From assembly GCA_022266195.1 (NCBI GenBank), contig WHVY01000003.1, positions 5,580,001 through 5,644,000 of the forward strand: DNA of 64,000 nt. The letters are read 5' to 3'. The notes under the pieces are model-generated. The model did no database searches and was not told where the DNA came from. It worked only from the letters and a program-made list of their open reading frames with translations. The position numbers and the translations under genes were made by a program. How positions within the stretch are numbered: the first letter of the stretch is position 1; each line of letters begins with the position of its first letter. Of the stretch, positions 10,449-20,562 are shown piece after piece. The DNA is from Tetranychus cinnabarinus (taxonomy: Eukaryota; Arthropoda; Arachnida; Trombidiformes; Tetranychidae).

Positions 10449-12204
10449 TTATATCAAAATTAAATATTGGAAAACTGTTCGCTAATAAATGCGTTTAGAT
10501 GATCACTAGCATTTGGTGTTATATTAATGAATGAAACTGCTCAGGACCATTATTCCCTTGGAAAGTGATAACAATTTGTCTGGATTATTGTACAGAATGT
10601 AAACATATAATATTTTAATAGTTTTAGTCTTTGACTGATTACAGTCAATATTGAGAAACTGCGCTGCAACACTTTACTAATTGTTTATCTTTAGTTTCAA
10701 GCATGAGTTAATGGTTAATTGTTATTTTGGCATCAATATCGTTTTAGGGCTCTTTTTTCCTGAAAACACTTTACGATTCTCGACTTGACAAATCTTGGGA
10801 CGACCTCCAATGCTCTTAACATCATCGATGACACCAAATCCGAATTCTGTTTGCTATATGGTGACTTGAGATTTTGAAATGGTTTTGTCTCCCAACAATT
10901 CAAATACAAGTTGCTACTACTGCTTTAACTTATCGAAGCACCAAAAAAAACAAAAAGACGCTGATGAGAAGTTTTGATTTGATTTATCAATAAAATATTG
11001 TCAGACATTTTGATTGTTTGAAAAGACTCGATAGAGTTTTAAGTTAGACTTTGACAATCGAATGACATCTAAAACGCATAGACGGTCATCCGTTGACCCT
11101 GGCACTCAATTTAAAATTGGATAATCACAAATTACCTAACAATAACTTGCCATTGGGAAAGTTAGATTGGTTAACATTGAAATTAACTGAGCAAAATCAG
11201 TCAAATAAACTTGTAGTTTGATCAGAAACCTTTTCTGGTTTTTGTCTTAAAACTTTTACACAAGATTATAAAATGAATTATGAAGCTCACAATGGAGCTT
11301 TACTACAATTCAGAATCCAAATCACACGAAATTTTAACAACATGAAGAGAAAATCAGTGTTGAACTTTTCTTTTGATTTAGTTGATAAGTCAACATGAAT
11401 AAATGTGTTACAATCAGAATGATCATGATCCCTCAATAATTAAACAAATCTTTTGCTCCAAGCAGTGCTCAAGATTGAACAGAAAAAATAAGAAACTAGA
11501 AGAAATGAATCCTTCAAGAGACTCTGAAGAAAGCTTGAATTTTAAATCATTTTTTTTTTGCAAAAATCTGTACCAATCATCGATTTTGTTCATCAATATA
11601 CCAAACACAATTTCATCTGTAGTTTGATATGATAAACAAGCTTTCCACGCGTATTTGACTTGATAGCAATGAAAAGACTTGATTTAGTATCATAATATTT
11701 TAGAGTTTGTTTATTACTTTCATTGTTTAGTTCAACATTTGATCAAACAAAATAATTTTTCCAAAATTTTTACCAATGAATAATTTATTATCTTGTACAT
11801 TTCACAAAATTATGTTTTTAATGGCTTCAAGAATTAAGCATAATTTTTTATATCATGAATAACATGCAACAAAAGTTGTTTGAAGTTTAGATGGAAATTC
11901 AAAGCTCGTTATCCTAATTCTTTCTGAACAGTCAGTCGAAGAATCATTTGTCATGGCCTTTTCCTATCATCACCTTGTACAAGACATAGAACAAATAGAA
12001 ATTCGAGAATAGACTGAGACAATTGTACAAATATTGCTTTGACATTTCTGAAACTGTTGCGTTTCATGCTTTTATTCAATGTAAAAAATTACTCTGATTA
12101 ATTTGCAAAAGTAAACCCAAAAACAAACACAGCAAATGCAAAGAAATGAATATATTTCCGTTTCCAGAACAGTAATAGGTTTGATCAGATACCTTTGAGG
12201 TTAC
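10449..12204. other. Intergenic region between Gr copy A and the fibroin-like gene
   Basis: AT-rich spacer with only short ORFs (61-74 codons, overlapping on opposite strands near 11.4-11.6 kb) and no recognisable domain. Both neighbouring genes point away from it, so promoters for both should lie here; apart from the TATA box at 12205 I cannot define elements. Confidence 0.4.
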
Positions 12205-12211
12205 TATAAAA
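12205..12211 (+). promoter_or_regulatory. TATA box of the fibroin-like gene
   Basis: TATAAAA 81 bases before the ATG, in ACTATAAAACTCGC. The spacing leaves room for a leader of roughly 50 bases. Confidence 0.65.
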
Positions 12212-12285
12212 CTCGCAACTCAGATGGATGTAAATCATCATTTTATCTCAACTCGAGATAAACAAAGTTAAAAAACGATTTCAAA

Positions 12286-15200
12286 ATGAATTTTAAAATG
12301 TGTTTAAGCTTATTTATTTTTGCTTTAACAGCAACTAATTATGTTTCTACGCGAATTATTGGTATGCCAACGAATGGCTTGACAAATTCAATGAGTGGTG
12401 CGCTTGCCAGCGCAGGTTCTCAAACACGCGATGGAAGTGACGACGGAACTCCATCAATAGAACTTTCTATGGATGGAATCGGTTCAATGCCTGGTACCGT
12501 GATGAAAGCCATCCTAGGTAACCAAGATGATTCAGACGGTGATGAAGAAGATGATTCCGACTCTTCAAGTGCAGCAGAAGCTGCATCAGATGCATCATCA
12601 TACGAGGGTGGAGACGACACTGATAACGGAAGTGCTGATGAATCCCCTACAGAGAATGAAAGTGATAATGGATATGGTAACGAAAATGAACCAGAATCAG
12701 GTGCAGGTTCACAATCTGACGCTAATGCTGGTGCAGGCTCAGTTGCAGGATCAAAATCTGGTAATGGTAACAATAAAGATTCTGGTAGAAGATCGGGTTC
12801 ATCTTCTAGTACATCATTATCATCTTCATCAGAAGGCGCAAGCAAAACTGCTAACGATAATAATAACGAGAATGGCTCAGGCAATGAGAATGTAAATGAA
12901 TACGGTTCAGGGTCTAGTGCTAGTGCTGCACCTGGCAACGGTAATGAAAACGTTTCTAATGGAGAATCAACTTCTTATTCAAGTGCATCATCAGGTTCAT
13001 CTTCAGAAAATGGAGACAGCACTGATAACGCAAATAGTAACAATTATTCTTCAGACAATAAGAATAATGGTTCAGGATCAGCATCATCCACAAGTTCCAC
13101 CAAAAGCTCATCATCAGGAACTGGTAATAGCTATGGGTCAAGAAATTCAAATAATAATGGCAAAACGTATGATAACGAATACAGTTCTGCTGACAGATCA
13201 GGTTCATCTTCAAGTCAATCCAGCTCATCATCATCAGAAAGTGAGGATAACGCTGATAACGTAAGTCATAACGACTATGATTCAAGCAATGGAAATAGTA
13301 AAGGATACGGTAGCGGTAATGGCTCAAGTGCCGGGTCAGCAGCTTCTTCAAGCTCAACATCCAGCTCATCTGGAAGTGGAAACAACTATGATTCAGGCAA
13401 TGGAAATGGTAATGGCGACAACAATAGTTCAGATTCAAGCTCTAGTTCAGGTTCAGGTTCAGGTTCAGGTTCAGGTTCAGGTTCAGGTTCAGGTTCAGGT
13501 TCAGGTTCAGGTTCAGGTTCAGGTTCAGGTTCAGGTTCAGGTTCAGGTTCAGGTTCAGGTTCAGGTTCAGGTTCAGGATCTGGTTCAGGTTCAGGCTCAG
13601 GATCTGGTGCTGGTTCAGGATCTGGTTCTGGGTCAGGATCTGGTTCAGGATCTGGTTCAGGCTCAGGGTCTGATTCAGGATCTGGTGCTGGTTCAGCAGC
13701 TTCTTCAAGTGCAGCAGCAGGCTCATCTGGAAATGGTAACGGCTATGGCAACAACAATGGTTCAGGTTCAGGCTCAGGCTCAGGATCTAGTTCAGGTTCG
13801 GGATCTGGTTCAGGTTCAGGTTCAGGATCTGGTTCAGCAGCTTCTTCAAGCGCAGCAGCAGGCTCATCTGGAAAGGGTAACGGCTATGGCAACAACAATG
13901 GTTCAGGTTCAGGCTCAGGCTCAGGGTCTGATTCAGGATCTGGTGCTGGTTCAGCAGCTTCTTCAAGTGCAGCAGCAGGATCATCTGGAAATGGTAACGG
14001 CTATGGCAACAACAATCGTTCAGGTTCAGGATCTGGTTCAGGTTCAGGTTCAGGATCTGGTTCAGCAGCTTCTTCAAGCGCAGCAGCAGGCTCATCTGGA
14101 AATGGTAACGGCTATGGCAACAACAATGGTTCAGGTTCAGGATCTGGTTCAGGTTCAGGTTCAGGATCTGGTTCAGGTTCAGGTTCAGGATCTGGTTCAG
14201 GTTCAGGTTCAGGATCTGGTTCAGGTTCAGGTTCAGGATCTGGTTCAGCAGCTTCTTCAAGCGCAGCAGCAGGCTCATCTGGAAAGGGTAACGGCTATGG
14301 CAACAACAATGGTTCAGGTTCAGGCTCAGGCTCAGGATCTGGTTCAGGTTCAGGTTCAGGATCTGGTTCAGGTTCAGGATCTGGTGCTGGTTCAGCAGCT
14401 TCTTCAAGTGCAGCAGCAGGATCATCTGGAAATGGTAACGGCTATGGCAACAACAATGGTTCAGGTGTAGGATCTGGTGCAGCAGCTTCTTCAAGCGCAG
14501 CAGCAGGCTCATCTGGAAAGGGTAATGGCTATGGCAACAACAATGGTTCAGGTTCAGGCTCAGGTTCAGGATCTGGTTCAGGTTCAGGTTCAGGATCTGG
14601 TTCAGGTTCAGGATCTGGTGCTGGTGCAGCAGCTTCTTCAAGTGCAGCGACAGGGTCATCTGGAAAAGGTAACGGCTATGGCAACAACAATGGTTCAGGT
14701 GTAGGATCTGGTGCAGCAGCTTCTTCAAGCGCAGCAGCAGGCTCATCTGGAAAGGGTAACGGCTATGGCAACAACAATGGTTCAGGTGTAGGATCTGGTT
14801 CAGCAGCTTCTTCAAGCGCAGCATCAGGCTCATCTGGAAATGATAACGGCTATGGCAACAACAATGGTTCAGGTTCAGGATCAGGCTCAGGATCTGGTTC
14901 TGGATCTGGTGCTGGTTCAGCAACTTCTTCAAGCGCAGCAGTAGGCTCATCTGGCAATGGTAACGGCTATGGCAACAACAATAGTTCAGCTTCAGGATCT
15001 GGTTCAGGTTCAGGTTCAGGATCTGGTTCAGCAGCTTCTGCAAGCGCAGCAGCAGGATCATCTGATAATAGTAACGGCTATAGCAAAAACAATGGTTCAG
15101 GTGTAGGATCTGGTGCAGCAGCTTCTTCAAGCGCAGCAGCAGGCTCATCTAATAATGGTAACGGCTATGGCAACAACAATGGTTCAGGTTCAGGCTCAGG

Positions 15201-17493
15201 CTCAGGATCTAGTTCAGGTTCAGGATCTGGTGCTGGTTCAGCAGCTTCTTCAAGTGCAGCAGCAGGATCATCTGGAAATGGTAACGGCTATGGCAACAAC
15301 AATCGTTCAGGTTCAGGATCTGGTTCAGCAGCTTCTTCAAGCGCAGCAGCAGGCTCATCTGGAAATGATAACGGCTATGGCAACAACAATGGTTCAGGTT
15401 CAGGGTCAGGCTCAGGATCTGGTTCTGGATCTGGTGCTGGTTCAGCAGCTTCTTCAAGCGCAGCAGTAGGCTCATCTGGCAATGGTAACGGCTATGGCAA
15501 CAACAATGGTTCAGGTTCAGGATCTGGTTCAGGTTCAGGTTCAGGATCTGGTTCAGCAGCTTCTGCAAGCGCAGCAGCAGGATCATCTGATAATAGTAAC
15601 GGCTATAGCAAAAACAATGGTTCAGGTGTAGGATCTGGTGCAGCAGCTTCTTCAAGCGCAGCAGCAGGCTCATCTAATAATGGTAACGGCTATGGCAACA
15701 ACAATGGTTCAGGTTCAGGCTCAGGCTCAGGATCTAGTTCAGGTTCAGGATCTGGTGCTGGTTCAGCAGCTTCTTCAAGTGCAGCAGCAGGATCATCTGG
15801 AAATGGTAACGGCTATGGCAACAACAATCGTTCAGGTTCAGGATCTGGTTCAGGTTCAGGTTCAGGATCTGGTTCAGGTTCAGGTTCAGGATCTGGTTCA
15901 GCAGCTTCTGCAAGCGCAGCAGCAGGATCATCTGATAATGGTAACGGCTATGGCAACAACAATCGTTCAGGTTCAGGATCTGGTTCAGGTTCAGGTTCAG
16001 GATCTGGTTCAGGTTCAGGTTCAGGATCTGGTTCAGGTTCAGGTTCAGGATCTGGTTCAGCAGCTTCTGCAAGCGCAGCAGCAGGATCATCTGATAATGG
16101 TAACGGCTATGGCAACAACAATGGTTCAGGTTCAGGATCAGGTTCAGGTTCAGGATCTGGTGCTGGTTCAGCAGCTTCTTCAAGTGCAGCGACAGGATCA
16201 TCTGGAAATGGTAACGGCTATGGCAACAACAATGGTTCAGGTGTAGGATCTGGTGCAGCAGCTTCTTCAAGCGCAGCAGCAGGCTCATCTGGAAAGGGTA
16301 ACGGCTATGGCAACAACAATGGTTCAGGTGTAGGATCTGGTTCAGCAGCTTCTTCAAGCGCAGCATCAGGCTCATCTGGAAATGATAACGGCTATGGCAA
16401 CAACAATGGTTCAGGTTCAGGGTCAGGCTCAGGATCTGGTTCTGGATCTGGTGCTGGTTCAGCAGCTTCTTCAAGCGCAGCAGTAGGCTCATCTGGCAAT
16501 GGTAACGGCTATGGCAACAATAATGGTTCAGGTTCAGGATCTGGTTCAGGTTCAGGTTCAGGATCTGGTTCAGCAGCTTCTGCAAGCGCAGCAGCAGGAT
16601 CATCTGATAATGGTAACGGCTATGGCAAAAACAATGGTTCAGGTTCAGGATCTGGTTCAGGATCTGGTTCAGGCTCAGGGTCTGATTCAGGATCTGGTGC
16701 TGGTTCATCAGCGTCTTCAAGTGCAGCAGCAGGCTCATCTGGAAATGGTAACGGCTATGGCAACAACAATGGTTCAGGTTCAGGATCTGGTTCAGCAGCT
16801 TCTTCAAGCGCAGCAGCAGGCTCATCTGGAAATGGTAACGGCTATGGCAACAACAATGGTTCAGGTTCAGGCTCAGGCTCAGGATCTGGTTCTGGATCTG
16901 GTGCTGGTTCAGCAGCTTCTTCAAGCGCAGCAACAGGCTCATCTGGCAATGGTAATGGCCACGGTTCAAGCAATGGCAAAGGTAACGGGTATGGCACCAA
17001 TAATGGTTCAGGTCGAGGATCTGGTTCAGCAACTAGTTCAAGTGCACGATCTGGATCTGGTGCTGGTTCAGGTGCAGCAGCAAGCTCCTCTGGAAGTGGA
17101 AACGGCTATGGTTCAGGCAATGGAAATGGCCGTGGTTCTGGGAAAGGAAACGGTAATGGATATGGCAACAGCAACGGTGCTGGTACCAGTTCAGCAGCTT
17201 CTTCAAGTACAACTGGAGACTCTGTAAGTGGTAATGGCCATGGTTCAAGTAATAAAAATGGTTCTAAATTTGATAAAAGTTCAGGATCAAGTGCACGAAA
17301 AGTAGGATCTGCGAGTGCAGCTGGTAGCGCAGTGTCTGGAAACAGCAATAGGTCAGGATCCGGTCCACGACCAATCACGAATAAGCAATCTAAGTCAGAT
17401 ATGCAGTCAGGTTCTGTTAAAAAAGCAAGCAAAACCTTAGGTAATTTGATTTCAGTTGAAATGCCGGGCTTTGATCTAAGCATGGGTCGTTAA
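12286..17493 (+). CDS. Fibroin-like Ser/Gly-rich secreted repeat protein (probable silk protein)
   Basis: Single-exon ORF of 1735 aa. Residues 1-21 (MNFKMCLSLFIFALTATNYVS) are a signal peptide. Residues ~40-370 are a non-repetitive acidic Ser/Asn/Gly-rich region. The core, to about residue 1600, alternates (GS)n tracts, AASSSAAAGSS and SSGNGNGYGNNN, with about 28 GYG-bearing units. A basic C-terminal tail (RPITNKQSKSDMQSGSVKK.. ending FDLSMGR) is non-repetitive. Composition is nearly Ser, Gly, Asn and Ala, with Tyr almost only in GYG. (GS)n and poly-Ala/Ser tracts are typical of arthropod silk structural proteins, and Ser-rich fibroins are known from spider mites. There is a TATA box upstream and two AATAAA signals downstream. 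A cuticle or egg-coat glue protein is the main alternative. Confidence 0.8.
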   Translation: MNFKMCLSLFIFALTATNYVSTRIIGMPTNGLTNSMSGALASAGSQTRDGSDDGTPSIELSMDGIGSMPGTVMKAILGNQDDSDGDEEDDSDSSSAAEAASDASSYEGGDDTDNGSADESPTENESDNGYGNENEPESGAGSQSDANAGAGSVAGSKSGNGNNKDSGRRSGSSSSTSLSSSSEGASKTANDNNNENGSGNENVNEYGSGSSASAAPGNGNENVSNGESTSYSSASSGSSSENGDSTDNANSNNYSSDNKNNGSGSASSTSSTKSSSSGTGNSYGSRNSNNNGKTYDNEYSSADRSGSSSSQSSSSSSESEDNADNVSHNDYDSSNGNSKGYGSGNGSSAGSAASSSSTSSSSGSGNNYDSGNGNGNGDNNSSDSSSSSGSGSGSGSGSGSGSGSGSGSGSGSGSGSGSGSGSGSGSGSGSGSGSGSGSGSGAGSGSGSGSGSGSGSGSGSGSDSGSGAGSAASSSAAAGSSGNGNGYGNNNGSGSGSGSGSSSGSGSGSGSGSGSGSAASSSAAAGSSGKGNGYGNNNGSGSGSGSGSDSGSGAGSAASSSAAAGSSGNGNGYGNNNRSGSGSGSGSGSGSGSAASSSAAAGSSGNGNGYGNNNGSGSGSGSGSGSGSGSGSGSGSGSGSGSGSGSGSGSGSGSAASSSAAAGSSGKGNGYGNNNGSGSGSGSGSGSGSGSGSGSGSGSGAGSAASSSAAAGSSGNGNGYGNNNGSGVGSGAAASSSAAAGSSGKGNGYGNNNGSGSGSGSGSGSGSGSGSGSGSGSGAGAAASSSAATGSSGKGNGYGNNNGSGVGSGAAASSSAAAGSSGKGNGYGNNNGSGVGSGSAASSSAASGSSGNDNGYGNNNGSGSGSGSGSGSGSGAGSATSSSAAVGSSGNGNGYGNNNSSASGSGSGSGSGSGSAASASAAAGSSDNSNGYSKNNGSGVGSGAAASSSAAAGSSNNGNGYGNNNGSGSGSGSGSSSGSGSGAGSAASSSAAAGSSGNGNGYGNNNRSGSGSGSAASSSAAAGSSGNDNGYGNNNGSGSGSGSGSGSGSGAGSAASSSAAVGSSGNGNGYGNNNGSGSGSGSGSGSGSGSAASASAAAGSSDNSNGYSKNNGSGVGSGAAASSSAAAGSSNNGNGYGNNNGSGSGSGSGSSSGSGSGAGSAASSSAAAGSSGNGNGYGNNNRSGSGSGSGSGSGSGSGSGSGSGSAASASAAAGSSDNGNGYGNNNRSGSGSGSGSGSGSGSGSGSGSGSGSGSGSGSAASASAAAGSSDNGNGYGNNNGSGSGSGSGSGSGAGSAASSSAATGSSGNGNGYGNNNGSGVGSGAAASSSAAAGSSGKGNGYGNNNGSGVGSGSAASSSAASGSSGNDNGYGNNNGSGSGSGSGSGSGSGAGSAASSSAAVGSSGNGNGYGNNNGSGSGSGSGSGSGSGSAASASAAAGSSDNGNGYGKNNGSGSGSGSGSGSGSGSDSGSGAGSSASSSAAAGSSGNGNGYGNNNGSGSGSGSAASSSAAAGSSGNGNGYGNNNGSGSGSGSGSGSGSGAGSAASSSAATGSSGNGNGHGSSNGKGNGYGTNNGSGRGSGSATSSSARSGSGAGSGAAASSSGSGNGYGSGNGNGRGSGKGNGNGYGNSNGAGTSSAASSSTTGDSVSGNGHGSSNKNGSKFDKSSGSSARKVGSASAAGSAVSGNSNRSGSGPRPITNKQSKSDMQSGSVKKASKTLGNLISVEMPGFDLSMGR
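13446..13577 (+). repeat. Perfect hexamer tract (TTCAGG)22 inside the fibroin-like gene
   Basis: Twenty-two consecutive identical hexamers encode uninterrupted Gly-Ser. Elsewhere in the core the tract is broken by GGATCT variants, so this is the most homogeneous and probably the most length-variable stretch. Confidence 0.9.
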
Positions 17494-17524
17494 ATCTACT
17501 ATAAGATGAGATGCTGAACGTTCC

Positions 17525-17538
17525 AATAAATCAATAAA
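17525..17538 (+). terminator. Polyadenylation signals of the fibroin-like gene
   Basis: Two AATAAA hexamers (17525-17530 and 17533-17538) lie 32 and 40 bases after the TAA stop. Confidence 0.7.
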
Positions 17539-18735
17539 ATTTGTTTGATTTCAGTTGAAATTTAACAGGGTTTGTCTCTTATTATCATCTAAGACGAACG
17601 TGGTGTATCAATATAAAACGAAAAATCAATGTTTGAAATTCGGGTGATTACTAGGTTTATTTTAATAAAACTAGTTATAGTATCGTTATTTTATTACTCA
17701 TTGAATCTTGATCATCATATGCGAACCCTGGGTTATGAAAGAAATTCGCGAAAGCATTAGTTTCTTGCTAATTCTAATTCAGAGTTTGTGCAAAATCTCA
17801 CTTAAACTCACGCGTCTCTGTATTTCTTAAAAAAATTCAATCTTAAATGCGTGGTAATTCCAAAGTCCTTCAATCTCCGATTTCTGAAATCAGGCATATT
17901 TAAGCATTTCTGATCAAAGTGCAACATAAATTTTATTATGCTGCACTTTAATATGTTGGTAGCTTTTTGTCTTGAAATTTCAACTAAGTATTTAATAGAT
18001 CTAAAAACAAGACCCAAAATTATGTTTAAAAAGTTAGACCGTCTATATTTTAGAAACTGATGAAAAACCGTAAAAAGAAGTTGAATTCATTATTGGACCA
18101 TATCTCAAACTATTATCAATTAAAGCTCGAACCATTCATTGTAACAAAATATGTGTCTTTTACTTTAATCGTTCAATGCATAAATTAACAAGATCAAGTT
18201 GACAAGCAATTTCTGCGCATAGGTTAAAATTTAAATTAATTGGTTTCTATTGATATAATTCTATCATAATCTTACCATCTTTCAATGCTTCCTAGAATAT
18301 TCCATGAAATTTCATGTTTTTGAAGGTTTCTCATCAATTCCTGCCTGATTTCACAGTTCAAAGTCAATTCAATCTCCTTAATTTCATTCATTACTCTGTC
18401 GAAATCCCCATTTAAGGTTGAAGGTCGATGGGAAGCATTCAAAATCGTAAAATTCATTGACTCTTTTCATTTTGTATTAATTCGCAAGAATATTGTTGAA
18501 TAACCTTGAAACCAGATTTTTTGACATTCAACACCATTCTGGCTGATGTTGAAAGTCCGGGAAACCCCAAATCCATAATTTGATTTTTGCCATAGCAAAA
18601 GCACGAACTTTTGGCCTAGATAAGATCTTGCAAAGTTTAACACTAAGAAATTATGCAATTTTAGCGGCTCATAAAACAACGAGGGAAAAGTTCCATGGTT
18701 ATTAATTGAAAGTATTAATAATGTACAGTCAGAAT
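17539..18735. other. Intergenic region between the fibroin-like gene and Gr copy B
   Basis: About 1.2 kb without a supported gene; the gene ends converge here. ORFs of 61-70 codons on the minus strand have no domain. A near-perfect palindrome sits at 17916-17949 (arms AAGTGCAACATAA and TTATGCTGCACTT). Confidence 0.4.
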
Positions 18736-20275
18736 TTATGGTTTATTTTCTTTGAAATACAGAAATTTCTGCTTGATGAAACTCTGAGCAGTTTCTTTAA
18801 TTTTGAAACCTTTAGCGTTACTTGTTGGATTGTGATTGAATTGTGGGAAATGCTAAAATGAATGTTATACAAAGGGTGGCCAATGAAGTGACAAATGACG
18901 CTGTAATGGTGAACAAATTAGCAAACGTCAGTCCAATATCGTTACGTCCCATTCTGTACATAAGCAATGATGCCTGAAAGATAATTTATAAATAAAGATA
19001 AAAATCAACATAAAGATCAGTTACATTTATTAATAATTGAATAACTTTTTGATAATAGTTTTTGTTAATAGCTTTCACTTGATTCAACAAATAATCTCAA
19101 CACTTAGTAGTTTGACATTTAGAAACATCAAGAGCATACTTTTTCTAGAAAAAGACGATTAATTGCCGAAATCAAAAAAGTTGACGGCTGCTTCAGTTAA
19201 GACATGATGTAACGATAGTGACTTATGAAATCTCGATATCGATTTACCAATAAAAACAGATTCAGTAATATTAAAAATTATACATTAAACTTACCTCTGC
19301 AAAATGATTTGGACAGTTCTTTGTGAAGGATAATCGATATGTATGGTGAAAGCCTTTTGATGCCAGATTGTTGACTTTAACAGCATTATATGTGACGAAA
19401 GCAGTCATCGAGCTAACAGCAATTAGTAAACTTACTGAGATGAAATAATCACTTAACGTTTCTGCAAGGTAAATGATACGATAAAGGTTTATCAAAATGA
19501 ATGAGACCTTCAGAGCGTAAGAAGTAGCCAAAAAATAACGAATAAACTGGTCAGCTTTACGTGTCAATTGTGCACCGATGCAGTGAAGCAAACGGATTGA
19601 TCTCATGTTATCTTCAGTTGAATCGGGATGTTTGATTAGATATACAAGTCGTTGATTGACACGGACGAATACAGAGCAAATGAAGAGTACCATTTGAATT
19701 GGGAAATCCGTAATAAGGCCAAATAAAAAGGAGTAAATGAAGCTAACACAAGTTACAAAAATGGACTGAGCAACATCCTTTGGTTTAAAACTAAGATCAG
19801 ATTGGTAGATGGATAAAGTAGCTGTGAATGTGAAAACAGCGTTAAGAGCACAAATAAAGCGACGATAATTTACAACTTGAATCTTAATGTTACTGATAGT
19901 CTCTGGATCGTTTTGTAAACCCGTTTGAGACCAAATTTCCTTGAATTCAACAAATCGTTTCCAATCGCATACAAATATCAGGAAAAAGTACACATTGATG
20001 ACTGAAAATCCGTTTAAAAATTGCAAAATACACAAATTTTTGCCAGCTAAAGTTTCAGAGGTCAAGAAGTTTTTATAAGCAGTGTACATGACAAACGATC
20101 CAACTAATGTGGCCAGAAACAAAGCGATTGCCAATAGAAAGTAGCGAGTCTTCCGATTCTTTTTGTCGACGATAACCGTAAAGATACTGGATATTTCAAT
20201 GCCTTTACCCATTTCAGGCACTTGTTTATTGTCACTGCTTGTTAATAACATTATAAAAATATCAATTAATATCAA
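18736..20275 (-). CDS. Gustatory receptor (7TM, Gr family), copy B
   Basis: Exon 1 20275-19295 (327 codons) ends ..NHFAE before GTAAGT. Exon 2 starts at 18973 after TTTCAG with ASLLMYRMGRNDIGLTFANLF. Read straight through it stops at 18818 (..FPTIQSQSNK), giving 378 aa. The +1 frame from TTTCCC gives TFILAFPQFNHNP and then a tail with KIKETAQSF ending at 18736, and this tail frame stays open in copies C and D; the feature boundary includes it. Seven hydrophobic segments are present. An in-frame ATG at MLLTSSDNK is the start equivalent to that of copy C; the ATG used here adds eight residues. Likely an odorant/taste-gated channel subunit. Confidence 0.8.
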
Positions 20276-20289
20276 TAATCTGTTAGTAT

Positions 20290-20450
20290 TTAAACGTGAA
20301 TTGAAGTTGAATGAGCGAGTTTATATGAAGTAATGATGACTTATGAATATGATATCGTTATTAATGCTCAAGTCTGGTGGTATCAAGATTTGTTTTACTG
20401 ATAAAACATAGGATTCAGTATAAACAGAATGTAATTCATTGCTGCTATAC
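20290..20450 (-). promoter_or_regulatory. Conserved upstream block of Gr copies B, C and D
   Basis: The ~150 bases upstream of exon 1 (TTGAAGTTGAATGAGC, ATGAATATGATATC, CTCAAG..., ATCAAGATTTGT) recur before copy C (24687-24835) and copy D (36287-36415) in the same order. Conservation may be recent duplication or a shared promoter; no TATA box is evident. Confidence 0.5.
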
Positions 20451-20562
20451 AGTATTTTTGATATTAGTTAGTCTGGTTACCATTTCGCTTTGTGCACAAG
20501 GGTTTACTTGTGGGTTCACTTAATAAACTGATTTTAATAGTTAAAATTGCATTTGAATTTTC

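Noticed and set aside
12420..12938. Minus-strand ORF of 172 codons over the fibroin 5' region
   Set aside because: It is a mirror of the Ser/Asp-rich coding strand with no promoter, domain or splice context.
13787..15148. Very long antisense ORF (453 codons) and similar ones at 15734-17032 and in other sense frames of the fibroin-like gene
   Set aside because: They arise because the hexamer repeat has no stop in several frames. Their products are Leu/Asn/Gln- or His/Cys-rich shadows without start context, and the +1 frame alone has a signal peptide, TATA box and polyadenylation signals.
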